Below are positions 47,781 to 55,727 of a stretch of 57,815 bases of DNA, one piece after another. The position numbers and the translations under genes were made by a program. The stretch covers positions 1 through 57,815 of the forward strand of contig NZ_LQIU01000028.1 of assembly GCF_001499995.1 (NCBI RefSeq), read 5' to 3'. The stretch's first letter is position 1; each line of letters begins with the position of its first letter. This DNA is from Mycobacterium sp. IS-1496. GTDB lineage: Bacteria > Actinomycetota > Actinomycetes > Mycobacteriales > Mycobacteriaceae. Below the pieces are notes generated by a model. It was given only the letters and a program-made list of their open reading frames with translations. It did no database searches and was not told where the DNA came from.

Positions 47781-49939
47781 TGGCTTTCGCTACCGAACAC
47801 CCAGTGCTCGCGCACTCCGAGTACCGCCCGGTCGAGGCGATGGTGCGTACCGGCAACCGGTTCGAGGTGGTCAGTCCCTACCAGCCCGCCGGGGACCAAC
47901 CCGCGGCGATCGACGAGCTGGAGCGGCGCATCCGGGCGGGAGAACGTGACGTCGTCCTCCTCGGCGCGACCGGTACCGGCAAGTCGGCCACCACCGCGTG
48001 GCTGATCGAGCGGCTGCAACGGCCGACGCTGCTGATGGCGCCCAACAAGACGCTCGCCGCCCAGCTCGCGAACGAACTGCGGGAGATGTTGCCGCACAAC
48101 GCTGTCGAGTACTTCGTGTCGTACTACGACTACTACCAGCCCGAGGCGTACATCGCCCAGACCGACACTTACATCGAGAAGGACAGCTCCATCAACGACG
48201 ACGTGGAGCGGCTGCGGCACTCCGCGACGTCGAGCCTGCTGTCGCGGCGTGACGTGGTCGTGGTGGCGTCGGTCTCCTGCATCTACGGTCTGGGCACGCC
48301 GCAGTCCTACATGGACCGGTCGGTCGAGCTGAAGGTGGGCGACGAGGTGCCGCGCGACGGGCTGCTGAGGCTGCTCGTCGACGTGCAGTACACCCGTAAC
48401 GACATGGCGTTCACCCGCGGGACCTTCCGGGTGCGCGGGGACACCGTCGAGATCATCCCGTCCTACGAGGAGCTCGCGGTGCGCATCGAGTTCTTCGGTG
48501 ACGAGGTGGAGGCGCTGTACTACCTGCACCCGCTGACCGGCGACATCGTCCGCAGAGTCGATTCGCTGCGGATCTTCCCCGCGACCCACTACGTCGCCGG
48601 CCCGGAACGGATGGCGCAAGCCATCTCGACGATCGAGAAGGAACTCGAGGACCGGCTGGCCGAGCTCGAAGGGCAGGGCAAGCTGCTCGAAGCCCAGCGG
48701 CTGCGGATGCGCACCAACTACGACATCGAGATGATGCGTCAGGTCGGGTTCTGTTCCGGCATCGAGAACTACTCGCGCCACATCGACGGGCGCCCCGCCG
48801 GGTCGGCCCCGGCGACCCTGCTCGACTACTTCCCGGAAGATTTCCTGCTCGTCATCGACGAGTCCCACGTGACGGTGCCGCAGATCGGCGGCATGTACGA
48901 AGGGGACATGTCGCGCAAGCGCAACCTGGTCGACTTCGGGTTCCGGTTGCCGTCGGCGGTGGACAACCGGCCGCTGACGTGGGAGGAGTTCGCATCGCGG
49001 ATCGGCCAGACCGTGTACCTGTCGGCCACGCCGGGTCCCTACGAGCTCAGCCAGTCCGGCGGCGAGTTCGTCGAGCAGGTGATCCGCCCGACCGGCCTGG
49101 TCGATCCGAAGGTGGTGGTCAAACCCACGAAGGGGCAGATCGACGATCTGATCGGCGAGATCCGCAAGCGCACCGAACTCGACGAACGGGTGCTGGTCAC
49201 CACGCTGACCAAGAAGATGGCCGAGGACCTCACCGACTACCTGCTGGAGTTGGGCATCCGGGTTCGCTATCTGCACTCGGAGGTGGACACACTGCGCCGC
49301 GTCGAGTTGCTTCGCCAGTTGCGGCTCGGCGAGTACGACGTGCTGGTCGGAATCAACCTGCTGCGTGAGGGTCTGGACCTCCCTGAGGTCTCGTTGGTGG
49401 CGATCCTCGACGCCGACAAAGAAGGTTTTCTGCGGTCGACGCGCAGCCTCATCCAGACCATCGGCCGTGCCGCCCGCAACGTGTCGGGTGAGGTCCACAT
49501 GTATGCGGACAAGATCACCGATTCGATGCGCGAGGCGATCGACGAGACCGAACGTCGCCGGGCCAAACAGATCGCCTACAACGAGGAACGGGGCATCGAC
49601 CCGAAACCGTTGCGCAAGAAGATCGCCGACATCCTCGACCAGGTGTACCGCGAGGCCGACGACAGCGAGACCGTCGAGGTCGGCGGGTCCGGCCGCAACG
49701 CGTCGCGAGGCCGCCGCGCTCAGGGCGAGCCGGGCCGTGCCGTCAGTGCCGGCATCGTCGAGGGCCGCGACACCACGAACATGCCGCGAGCCGAACTGGC
49801 AGACCTGATCAAGGATCTCACCGAGCAGATGATGACTGCGGCCCGCGACCTGCAGTTCGAACTGGCCGCCCGGATCCGCGACGAGATCCAGGACCTCAAG
49901 AAGGAACTGCGCGGTATGGACGCCGCAGGCCTGAAGTGA
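47780..49939 (+). CDS. uvrB: Excinuclease ABC subunit B
   Basis: Damage-verifying helicase-like subunit of nucleotide excision repair. 719 residues. It has an N-terminal extension of about 20 residues relative to E. coli ([20 protein letters not shown]). Walker A is GATGTGKSA, the damage-probing hairpin is [12 protein letters not shown], and Walker B is LLVIDESH. Helicase motifs V and VI are [12 protein letters not shown] and QTIGRAARN. The C-terminal UVR domain ([15 protein letters not shown]) binds UvrC. The promoter upstream predicts induction by DNA damage independent of LexA. Confidence 0.97.
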   Translation: MAFATEHPVLAHSEYRPVEAMVRTGNRFEVVSPYQPAGDQPAAIDELERRIRAGERDVVLLGATGTGKSATTAWLIERLQRPTLLMAPNKTLAAQLANELREMLPHNAVEYFVSYYDYYQPEAYIAQTDTYIEKDSSINDDVERLRHSATSSLLSRRDVVVVASVSCIYGLGTPQSYMDRSVELKVGDEVPRDGLLRLLVDVQYTRNDMAFTRGTFRVRGDTVEIIPSYEELAVRIEFFGDEVEALYYLHPLTGDIVRRVDSLRIFPATHYVAGPERMAQAISTIEKELEDRLAELEGQGKLLEAQRLRMRTNYDIEMMRQVGFCSGIENYSRHIDGRPAGSAPATLLDYFPEDFLLVIDESHVTVPQIGGMYEGDMSRKRNLVDFGFRLPSAVDNRPLTWEEFASRIGQTVYLSATPGPYELSQSGGEFVEQVIRPTGLVDPKVVVKPTKGQIDDLIGEIRKRTELDERVLVTTLTKKMAEDLTDYLLELGIRVRYLHSEVDTLRRVELLRQLRLGEYDVLVGINLLREGLDLPEVSLVAILDADKEGFLRSTRSLIQTIGRAARNVSGEVHMYADKITDSMREAIDETERRRAKQIAYNEERGIDPKPLRKKIADILDQVYREADDSETVEVGGSGRNASRGRRAQGEPGRAVSAGIVEGRDTTNMPRAELADLIKDLTEQMMTAARDLQFELAARIRDEIQDLKKELRGMDAAGLK

Positions 49940-49945
49940 CAGGGG

Positions 49946-49984
49946 TTGACCTCAACCGCCCTTGAGCTCCTAGCGTGGGCGGCG
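49946..49984 (+). promoter_or_regulatory. MerR/SoxR-like promoter of the MFS exporter
   Basis: TTGACC (49946-49951) and TAGCGT (49971-49976) are 19 bp apart, the long spacer typical of MerR-regulated promoters. In the spacer is the inverted repeat CCTCAA-N6-TTGAGC (49950-49967), close to the SoxR site CCTCAAG-N4-CTTGAGG. The GTG start at 49984 lies 7 bases after the -10, implying a leaderless mRNA. Confidence 0.55.
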
Positions 49985-51381
49985 TGACTGACACTTCACG
50001 CGTCTCGGTGGCGACCTGGCGGGACCTGCTGGGCCCCGCCCACCTGGGTACGTCGACCGTGCTGGCGGGCGGTGTCGCCCTGTACGCGACGAACGAGTTC
50101 CTCACCATCAGCCTGATGCCGAGCGCCGTCGCCGACATCGGCGGTCAGCGGTTCTACGCGTGGGTGACGACGGTGTATCTGGTCGCCTCGGTGATCGCCG
50201 CGACAACGGTGCACCCGCTGCTCATGCGTCTGGGTCCGCGTCGGGCGTACTGGTCTGGCCTGAGCGTGTTCGCGGCCGGGAGCCTGGGGTGTGCGCTGGC
50301 CCCGACCATGGAACTGCTTCTCGTCGGGCGGACGGTGCAGGGTGCGGCGGGTGGGTTGCTCGCCGGCCTCGGGTACGCGGTGATCAATACCGCACTGCCG
50401 AGCCGATTGTGGACGCGCGCATCGGCATTGGTGTCCGCCATGTGGGGCGTGGGCACCCTCGTCGGCCCCGCCGCGGGTGGGCTGTTCGCGCAGTTCGGCA
50501 GTTGGCGGTGGGCGTTCGGACTGTTGGTCGCGCTCACCGTCGCCATGGGAGTGCTGGTGCCGTTCGCCCTGCCCGGCCGCGTCGAGAGCCCGGACGCGGA
50601 TCGGCCACGCCTGCGTATCCCGCTGTGGTCTCTGCTGTTGCTGGGAGCCGCGGCGCTGGTGGTCAGCACGGCGGGGATCCCGCACGACACTCGCGCGACG
50701 GCCGGATTGCTCGCCGCCGGCGTCGCCGTGGTGGTCGTCTTCGTGCTCGTGGATCGCCGCGCCGAGGTTGCGGTGCTGCCGCCCAGCACGTTCGGCCCCG
50801 GCCCGTTGAAGTGGATCTACGCGACGCTGGGGCTGCTGATGGCCGCCACCATGGTGGACATGTACGTGCCGCTGTTCGGGCAGCGTCTCGCCGGTATGGC
50901 ACCGGTGATCGCGGGGTTCTTCGGTGCCGTGCTCTCCGTCGGATGGACGGGCGGCGAAATCGTGAGTGCCTCGCTGACCCGCACCCGGGTCATCGTGCGC
51001 ACTGTCGCTCTCGCCCCGCTCGTCATGGCGGCGGGTCTGACGCTCGGCATGATCGCGCTGCGCGACGAGATGTCGCCGGGCTGGGCGGCGCTGTGGGCGG
51101 TCGGGCTGCTCGTGACCGGTACCGGAATCGGGATCGCGTGGCCACATCTGTCCGCATGGGCGATGAGTCGCGTCGACGATCCGGCCGAAGGGCCAGCGGC
51201 CGCCGCGGCGATCAACACCGTCCAACTCATCTGCGGGGCCTTCGGGGCGGGGCTTGCGGGGGTGGTCGTCAACCTCACCGACGCCGGGAACGCGACGGCG
51301 GCCCGTTGGCTGTTCGCGGTGTTCGCGGCCTTCGTCGCCATGGGCGTCATCGCGTCCGCACGAAGTTGCCGGACCCATTGA
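49984..51381 (+). CDS. MFS transporter, drug-efflux type (Rv1634-like)
   Basis: 465 residues from GTG 49984 (a GTG 9 bp upstream is possible, but the promoter favours 49984). About 14 hydrophobic segments. The loop 2-3 motif is LLMRLGPRRAYWSG and motif C-like GVGTLVGPAAGGLFAQFGSW marks the proton-antiport exporter branch. The M. tuberculosis protein at this position has been discussed as a drug efflux pump. Substrates here are unknown. The promoter suggests activation by a MerR-family sensor encoded elsewhere. Confidence 0.88.
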   Translation: MTDTSRVSVATWRDLLGPAHLGTSTVLAGGVALYATNEFLTISLMPSAVADIGGQRFYAWVTTVYLVASVIAATTVHPLLMRLGPRRAYWSGLSVFAAGSLGCALAPTMELLLVGRTVQGAAGGLLAGLGYAVINTALPSRLWTRASALVSAMWGVGTLVGPAAGGLFAQFGSWRWAFGLLVALTVAMGVLVPFALPGRVESPDADRPRLRIPLWSLLLLGAAALVVSTAGIPHDTRATAGLLAAGVAVVVVFVLVDRRAEVAVLPPSTFGPGPLKWIYATLGLLMAATMVDMYVPLFGQRLAGMAPVIAGFFGAVLSVGWTGGEIVSASLTRTRVIVRTVALAPLVMAAGLTLGMIALRDEMSPGWAALWAVGLLVTGTGIGIAWPHLSAWAMSRVDDPAEGPAAAAAINTVQLICGAFGAGLAGVVVNLTDAGNATAARWLFAVFAAFVAMGVIASARSCRTH

Positions 51382-51471
51382 CCAAGTGGCTCACCCAGCC
51401 GGCGCCAGAAGGAATCACGGCGAGCGAAAAGATGGGCCCGGAGACGGCCGTCGGGCATTGTCGATGGCGAC

Positions 51472-51542
51472 GCGGGTGTGGCTGAGTGGCTAGGCACCGG
51501 CCTGCAAAGCCGTTTACACGGGTTCGAATCCCGTCATCCGCT
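51472..51542 (+). tRNA. tRNA-Cys (GCA)
   Basis: 71 nt. The acceptor stem is GCGGGTG with CATCCGC (one G-U pair), the discriminator is U as expected for Cys, and the anticodon loop is CTGCAAA. The T arm is CGGGTTCGAATCCCG and a CCA (51543-51545) is encoded directly after. Its 3' half (from 51519) is duplicated at 52345, marking it as an integration target. Confidence 0.95.
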
Positions 51543-51578
51543 CCAGAACTACCGGCAGCAGTTCGGGTCGAGCGCCGT
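51519..51578 (+). repeat. Left copy of a 60-bp direct repeat (attachment-site-like): tRNA-Cys 3' end plus arsR tail
   Basis: Aligned without gaps to 52345-52404 at 826-bp distance, about 54 of 60 bases agree. An 18-base block in the T arm and a 24-base block downstream are identical. The first part is the tRNA-Cys T arm and acceptor. The second part is, on the minus strand, the last codons of an arsR gene (LDPNCCR stop). Six mismatches cluster in the acceptor end and the far edge. This looks like attL of an element integrated at tRNA-Cys. Confidence 0.75.
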
Positions 51579-51581
51579 TGA

Positions 51582-51989
51582 TCAGAGACCCGTTGCGGCG
51601 ACTCCGTACGCGGCTTGACTCGGGGTGAACCCGCTGTACACAAGCTGGTCGATCAGTCCGCTTCGGGAGAAAGCGCTGACTTCGAGGTACTCCTGAGCGG
51701 CCTTTACTGCCTGTTCATTCCAGTCAACGACGATGGCGTCGACCGCGAACGTTGCGTCCGCGGTCGAAAACCCTGAGTATTCGAGTTGCTCGATCAGCCC
51801 CTGCCGGGAGAAGGCGCTTACTTCCAGATACTCCTCTGCGGCCCGCACGGCGTTCTGCTGGCTCACCGGCGATGCGGGCAGTTCCGAGCTGGATGAAGGG
51901 CCGACGGCGAAAGGTTCAGCCAACACGGTCGGAGCCAAGCCGAAGCCAGCTACGCCGATGGCAGTTGCCGCAACAAGAACGCGAATCAT
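51582..51989 (-). CDS. Exported protein with two Ltp repeats (superinfection-exclusion-like)
   Basis: 135 residues from ATG with ribosome site AGGGGGAAA. Signal peptide of about 24 residues (IRVLVAATAIGVAGFGLAPT, then VLA|EPF) without a lipobox Cys, so it is predicted to be secreted or envelope-soluble rather than a lipoprotein. Two tandem repeats of about 45 residues follow. The first contains AAEEYLEVSAFSRQGLIEQL and the second AAQEYLEVSAFSRSGLIDQL, both ending in YSGF(S/T) and an Ala-rich helix. This is the Ltp domain, known from the Streptococcus thermophilus prophage TP-J34 lipoprotein that blocks phage DNA entry. It is the only clear gene in a tRNA-Cys-bounded insertion, and G+C is about 59% in its repeats, lower than neighbours. 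Confidence 0.85.
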   Translation of the reverse strand: MIRVLVAATAIGVAGFGLAPTVLAEPFAVGPSSSSELPASPVSQQNAVRAAEEYLEVSAFSRQGLIEQLEYSGFSTADATFAVDAIVVDWNEQAVKAAQEYLEVSAFSRSGLIDQLVYSGFTPSQAAYGVAATGL

Positions 51990-52374
51990 GTTTCCCCCTG
52001 TGGTCGATAGTTTTGATGCCCCCCTATTCCAAAGGTACGCCGCCCTCCGTTGCAGGCCCGTGTTCAACCACGCGCCTCGGGCACGATCACCTCGCGATCC
52101 TCTGACATGCGGTTCGTCCTAGCGATCGCAAAGTTTGCCTCCCGAAACTCACTGAACTGGCGACACATGCGGGACCAGGGTTGCGTCTGCGTGGGGTCGA
52201 TGCGCGCGAAGCGAGGTAGGTGGACCGGAGAAGCGCCTGATGTGTTTGCTTTCGTTTCCGAAAGCAACTTCTGGTTACGCTGGCGCGCACCGCGCTGCAG
52301 CATCCCGCTGACGTCGTCACCATGCAGTCGCCTCATTGGCGATCCGGGTTCGAATCCCGTCACCTGCTTTAGAA
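51990..52374. other. Gene-free right part of the tRNA-Cys insertion
   Basis: No convincing gene in 385 bases. About 62% G+C over 52021-52260 by hand count. It contains the probable promoter of the Ltp gene near 51990-52040, a hairpin at 52247-52266 and the right repeat from 52345. Short open frames exist on both strands but have no ribosome sites or recognisable content. No integrase remnant is visible. Confidence 0.6.
52247..52266. repeat. Small hairpin in the insertion
   Basis: TGCTTTCG-TTTC-CGAAAGCA is a perfect 8-bp stem with a 4-base loop, in a locally T-rich patch. It could be a terminator or a structured end of the element. It lies about 80 bp inside the right repeat. Confidence 0.55.
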
Positions 52375-52404
52375 CTACCGGCAGCAGTTCGGGTCCAGCA
52401 CCGT
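52345..52404 (+). repeat. Right copy of the 60-bp direct repeat (attR-like), overlapping the 3' end of arsR
   Basis: Repeats the tRNA-Cys T arm and acceptor-like end (but CACCTGC-T-TTA instead of CATCCGC-T-CCA), then the arsR tail. From 52375 it is the real coding end of arsR. The first 18 bases are identical to the tRNA gene. See the left copy at 51519-51578. Confidence 0.75.
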
Positions 52405-52734
52405 GCAGAGCGCGATGAGAGACTCCCGCCGCGGTCGGTGGTAGACGTTCATACCGCGCCGTTCCGACTCGATCAGTCCCGCCCGGCGCAGGTGCGAAAG
52501 ATGGTGGCTGACAGTGGATTCGGCGAGGCCGACGGCTGTCGCGAGGTCGCTCCCGCGCACCTCACCGTCCTGGGAGCTGAACAGCAGTGACACCAGCTTG
52601 ACTCGTACCGGATCGGCCAGCGCCTTGAGTCGCAGAGCGATCTCGAGTGCCGCCTCGTCGCCGACAGGTCCGGCCGCGACCGGTGAGCAACAGACCGGTG
52701 CGGAGATGTCGACGGTGGGCAGTGTCTTCGGCAT
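52375..52734 (-). CDS. arsR: ArsR/SmtB-family metalloregulator of the arsenic operon
   Basis: Represses the ars genes and lets go when As(III) binds. 119 residues from ATG. The winged helix region reads AALEIALRLKALADPVRVKL and then AVGLAESTVSHHLSHLRRAG. Cys15 and Cys16 (PVCCSP) match the N-terminal pair used by Corynebacterium glutamicum ArsR. The third Cys of that site (about residue 55) is absent, while the C terminus carries Cys110, Cys117 and Cys118 (CTVLDPNCCR), which may complete the site. Divergent from arsI. Its last codons lie in the right repeat. Confidence 0.9.
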   Translation of the reverse strand: MPKTLPTVDISAPVCCSPVAAGPVGDEAALEIALRLKALADPVRVKLVSLLFSSQDGEVRGSDLATAVGLAESTVSHHLSHLRRAGLIESERRGMNVYHRPRRESLIALCTVLDPNCCR

Positions 52735-52757
52735 GCACAACATTCTGCCACACCTTG

Positions 52758-52816
52758 TTGACATATATCGAAAAGGGGGTGATTCTGGACGGCATCAGAA
52801 GTTCGACATAAGTCAC
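52758..52816. promoter_or_regulatory. arsR-arsI intergenic promoter with two ArsR operator-like sites
   Basis: TTGACATATATCGAA (52758-52772) and, in inverted orientation, TTCGACATAAGTCAC (52802-52816) share 12 of 15 positions after reverse complement. The first contains a consensus -35 (TTGACA); 17 bases later is GATTCT (52781-52786), a plausible -10 for the arsI operon. ArsR bound at both sites would cover the promoter from each side. Confidence 0.55.
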
Positions 52817-52835
52817 ACAGGTAACGGAGGTCGCC

Positions 52836-53288
52836 ATGTCCCGTGCACAACTCGCCCTCAACGTCGATGACCTCGACGAGGCTGTCGCCTTCTACTCGAA
52901 ACTGTTCGGCACCGCACCGGCGAAGGTCAAGCCGGGCTACGCGAACTTCGCGGTCGCCAACCCGCCGCTGAAGCTGGTTCTCATCGAGAACCCCGGGCAC
53001 GGCGGCACCCTGAACCACCTCGGGGCCGAAGTCGAGAACAGTCAGACGGTTCACACCGAGATCGCCCGCCTCGCGGGCGAGGGTCTCTTCACCGAAGAGG
53101 AGATCGGCACCACCTGTTGTTTCGCCACCCAGGACAAGGTGTGGGTCACGGGCCCGGCGGGGGAGAAGTGGGAGGTGTACACCGTGCTCGCCGACTCGGA
53201 GACGTTCGGCACGCACTCGTCCGCGCTCGGCGACGACGGCGGCGAAAGTGCCGCGTGCTGCGGCAGCGCCAGCAGTGCGGCGTCGTGA
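52836..53288 (+). CDS. arsI: ArsI/CadI-family dioxygenase-fold protein
   Basis: 150 residues of the vicinal-oxygen-chelate fold (MSRAQLALNVDDLDEAVAFY). ArsI cleaves the carbon-arsenic bond of trivalent organoarsenicals; CadI is the cadmium/arsenic-induced mycobacterial relative. Fe(II) ligand positions Gln5, His61 and Glu113 and the organoarsenical-binding pair Cys94-Cys95 (GTTCCFATQ) keep the spacing of characterised ArsI (Gln8, His65, Glu117, Cys98-99). A C-terminal CC in SAACCGS is extra. GGAGG ribosome site; overlaps acr3 by 4 bp. Confidence 0.88.
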   Translation: MSRAQLALNVDDLDEAVAFYSKLFGTAPAKVKPGYANFAVANPPLKLVLIENPGHGGTLNHLGAEVENSQTVHTEIARLAGEGLFTEEEIGTTCCFATQDKVWVTGPAGEKWEVYTVLADSETFGTHSSALGDDGGESAACCGSASSAAS

Positions 53289-54394
53289 CCCAACGGGTGG
53301 ATAGCGGCACCGACTCGGCCGTCGTCAGGCAACTCTCCGGGCTGGATCGATTCCTCCCGGTGTGGATCGGCCTGGCGATGGCCGTCGGGCTGCTGCTCGG
53401 CCGTTCGTTGCCCGGATTCGACGACGCTCTCAACAGCATTGCGATACAGGGCATTTCGATACCGATCGCGCTGGGTCTGCTCGTCATGATGTACCCGGTG
53501 CTGGCCAAGGTGCGATACGACCGGCTCGACACCGTCACCGGCGACCGCAGGCTTCTCGTGAGCTCCGTGGTGCTGAACTGGGTGCTCGGTCCTGCGCTGA
53601 TGTTCGCGCTGGCGTGGCTGCTCGTGCCGGATCTGCCGGAATACCGCACGGGGCTGATCATCGTCGGGCTCGCGCGCTGCATTGCGATGGTCATCATCTG
53701 GAATGACCTCGCATGCGGTGACCGGGAAGCCGCGGCCGTCCTGGTGGCGCTCAACTCGCTGTTCCAGGTCGTGATGTTCGCCGTTCTGGGATGGTTCTAC
53801 CTGTCCGTCCTGCCGGGATGGCTCGGCTGGGAAACCGCCACCATCAGCGCTTCGCCATGGGACATCGCGCAGTCGGTGCTCGTCTTCCTGGGCATCCCTC
53901 TGCTTGCGGGCTATCTGTCGCGCCGCGTGGGTGAAAAGGTCAGGGGGCGGGCCTGGTACGAATCGACGTTTCTTCCCAGAGTCGGGCCGTGGGCGCTCTA
54001 CGGCCTTCTGTTCACCATCGTCGTTCTGTTCGCGCTCCAGGGTGAGCAGATCACCAGTCGCCCACTCGACGTTCTACGCATCGCCGTGCCGCTGTTGATG
54101 TACTTCGCGCTCATGTGGGGCGGTGGCTACCTGCTCGGCGCGGCGCTCGGTCTCGGTTATCAGCGCACCACCACGCTCGCGTTCACCGCAGCGGGCAACA
54201 ACTTCGAACTCGCCATCGCCGTTGCCATCGCCACCTACGGGGTGACCTCCGGCCAGGCCCTCGCAGGTGTGGTCGGCCCGCTCATCGAGGTCCCCGTTCT
54301 CGTCGCCCTCGTGTACGTGTCACTGTTGTTGCGCAGACGTTTTCGCTCACCTGTCAGTGCTGAAACACAGCGGAGGGCAACGGACGATGAATGA
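53285..54394 (+). CDS. acr3: Arsenite efflux transporter Acr3
   Basis: Exports As(III). 369 residues from GTG, ten membrane segments. The conserved Cys132 in GLARCIAMVIIWNDLACGD is the essential Acr3 cysteine region. FTAAGNNFELAIAVAIATYG and GPLIEVPVLVALVYVSL are the second conserved blocks. The upstream open frame shadows arsI and is not part of the gene. Coupled to arsI (GTGA) and overlaps arsC by 8 bp. Confidence 0.94.
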   Translation: MTQRVDSGTDSAVVRQLSGLDRFLPVWIGLAMAVGLLLGRSLPGFDDALNSIAIQGISIPIALGLLVMMYPVLAKVRYDRLDTVTGDRRLLVSSVVLNWVLGPALMFALAWLLVPDLPEYRTGLIIVGLARCIAMVIIWNDLACGDREAAAVLVALNSLFQVVMFAVLGWFYLSVLPGWLGWETATISASPWDIAQSVLVFLGIPLLAGYLSRRVGEKVRGRAWYESTFLPRVGPWALYGLLFTIVVLFALQGEQITSRPLDVLRIAVPLLMYFALMWGGGYLLGAALGLGYQRTTTLAFTAAGNNFELAIAVAIATYGVTSGQALAGVVGPLIEVPVLVALVYVSLLLRRRFRSPVSAETQRRATDDE

Positions 54395-54791
54395 CCGAAC
54401 ACCCGGCGTGCTGTTCCTGTGCACGCACAACGCCGGCCGCTCCCAGATGGCCATGGGCTTCCTCAAAAGCCTTGCCGGCGAGCACGTCCGGGTCTACTCC
54501 GGAGGGTCCGAGCCGGCGCAGGAGGTCAATCCCGCCGCCGTACAAGCGATGGCCGAGAGGGGGATCGACATCGCGGGTGAACAACCGAAACGGTGGACAA
54601 CGGACATGGTGGAAGCCGTCGACGTCGTCGTCACCATGGGATGCGGAGACGAGTGCCCCTACATACCCGGCAAGCGTTACGAGAACTGGGAACTGGCCGA
54701 CCCGGCCGGAGGGGACCTGGACTCCGTGCGTCCGATCCGCGATGAGGTGGAACGACGCGTGCGGACCCTTCTGGACCAGCTCACGCTGTGA
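54387..54791 (+). CDS. arsC: Arsenate reductase, low-molecular-weight phosphatase type
   Basis: Reduces As(V) to As(III) for export by Acr3. 134 residues. The CX5R loop CTHNAGRSQMA contains Cys12. Downstream, VVTMGCGDECPYIPGKRYEN carries two further Cys four residues apart, the actinobacterial arrangement. Actinobacterial enzymes of this group use mycothiol/mycoredoxin or thioredoxin; which one applies here cannot be told from sequence. Start ATG lies within the end of acr3. Last gene of the ars operon. Confidence 0.93.
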   Translation: MNDRTPGVLFLCTHNAGRSQMAMGFLKSLAGEHVRVYSGGSEPAQEVNPAAVQAMAERGIDIAGEQPKRWTTDMVEAVDVVVTMGCGDECPYIPGKRYENWELADPAGGDLDSVRPIRDEVERRVRTLLDQLTL

Positions 54792-54811
54792 TCGGTCCCT
54801 AAGCGGGCGCG

Positions 54812-54831
54812 GTGTGCGCGAGACAGCACAC
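54812..54831 (+). terminator. Weak hairpin after arsC
   Basis: GTGTGC / GCACAC (6-bp stem, 8-base loop) 20 bases after the arsC stop. It is the only fold I see in the gap and may end the ars transcript. Confidence 0.3.
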
Positions 54832-54929
54832 GAAATGGCTTATTCGTCCCCGCGTACGACGCCGCGCACCTAGAGTCGGAAAGCCCGTGTCAGCCGAGTG
54901 ATCGGGCCCGACGAGATGGGCGGCCCTGG

Positions 54930-55727
54930 GTGAGTTTGTGGTTGGTCGGTCATCTGCCGTCATGGCTTCTGCTCCTCGGGCTGGTAACGCTCACAACGTG
55001 CCTAGCTGTCGGCGTCCAGATGATCGTCCGCCGCCGGTTCGCAGAACACCTGCGGGGCGACGAGCACAACGATGTCACGAAGTTCGCCTTCGGAGTCGTC
55101 GGTTTCGTCTTCGCCTTCTTCATCGGATTCGTGGTGTCGGCGACGTGGGGTCAGATCAACGGCGCGGATGACAGAGCGCGTGCCGAAGGGTCGGCGGGCG
55201 CACAACTCGCCCGGGATCTCCACGTGTTCGACGAGCCTGACGAGAGTCGGATCCGGCAGAGCCTGCTGGCCTATCACCAGGCCGCGATCACCGAGTGGGA
55301 CGAAGCCGCCAAGGGCGGTTCCTCGACTGACGCCGACGATGCGCTCACCCGCCTCTACGCCGCGTACGAGCAGGTCGAAGTCCGTGGCGACGCGCAGAAG
55401 GCGCTCTTGTCCGCCTCGTTCTCCAACCTCAACGACATGAGCAAGGCACGCTCCGAGCGTGTGCTGCAGGCACGAACCGACACCGGCCCGCCGTGGTCGT
55501 TGTGGGCCGTCATATTCCTGACGAGTGGCCTGCTGCTGGGGTGCGCGATCATCTACAGCGTCGAGAAGGCCGCTACGCACTACACGATGGTCGCCATTCT
55601 GGGCGTACTCGTCGGAGCGCAACTGTTCCTGGTGCTGGAGTTGTCGCATCCGTTCGTCGGGGAGGTTGCGACGTCATCTGAGCCGTTGCATCAGGTGGTC
55701 CGCCTCCTTCAGCGCGTCCCCGGGTAG
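54930..55727 (+). CDS. DUF4239-type membrane protein
   Basis: 265 residues from GTG. Two membrane segments near the N terminus (WLLLLGLVTLTTCLAVGVQM and FGVVGFVFAFFIGFVVSATW) flank a short basic loop (RRRFAEHLRGDEHNDV). A soluble helical region of about 120 residues follows, then two C-terminal membrane segments ending near SHPFVGEV. This is the DUF4239 layout; function is unknown. It does not overlap the ars operon (138-bp gap) and need not belong to it. Confidence 0.78.
   Translation: MSLWLVGHLPSWLLLLGLVTLTTCLAVGVQMIVRRRFAEHLRGDEHNDVTKFAFGVVGFVFAFFIGFVVSATWGQINGADDRARAEGSAGAQLARDLHVFDEPDESRIRQSLLAYHQAAITEWDEAAKGGSSTDADDALTRLYAAYEQVEVRGDAQKALLSASFSNLNDMSKARSERVLQARTDTGPPWSLWAVIFLTSGLLLGCAIIYSVEKAATHYTMVAILGVLVGAQLFLVLELSHPFVGEVATSSEPLHQVVRLLQRVPG

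Noticed and set aside
51545..52345. Integrase, excisionase or transposase gene in the tRNA-Cys insertion
   Set aside because: I looked on both strands and found no such frame or remnant; the element, if mobile, must be moved in trans or is dead.
52064..52363. Minus-strand 99-codon open frame starting in the duplicated tRNA segment
   Set aside because: Its first codons are the reverse complement of a tRNA T arm, a common false gene call; no ribosome site or recognisable motif.
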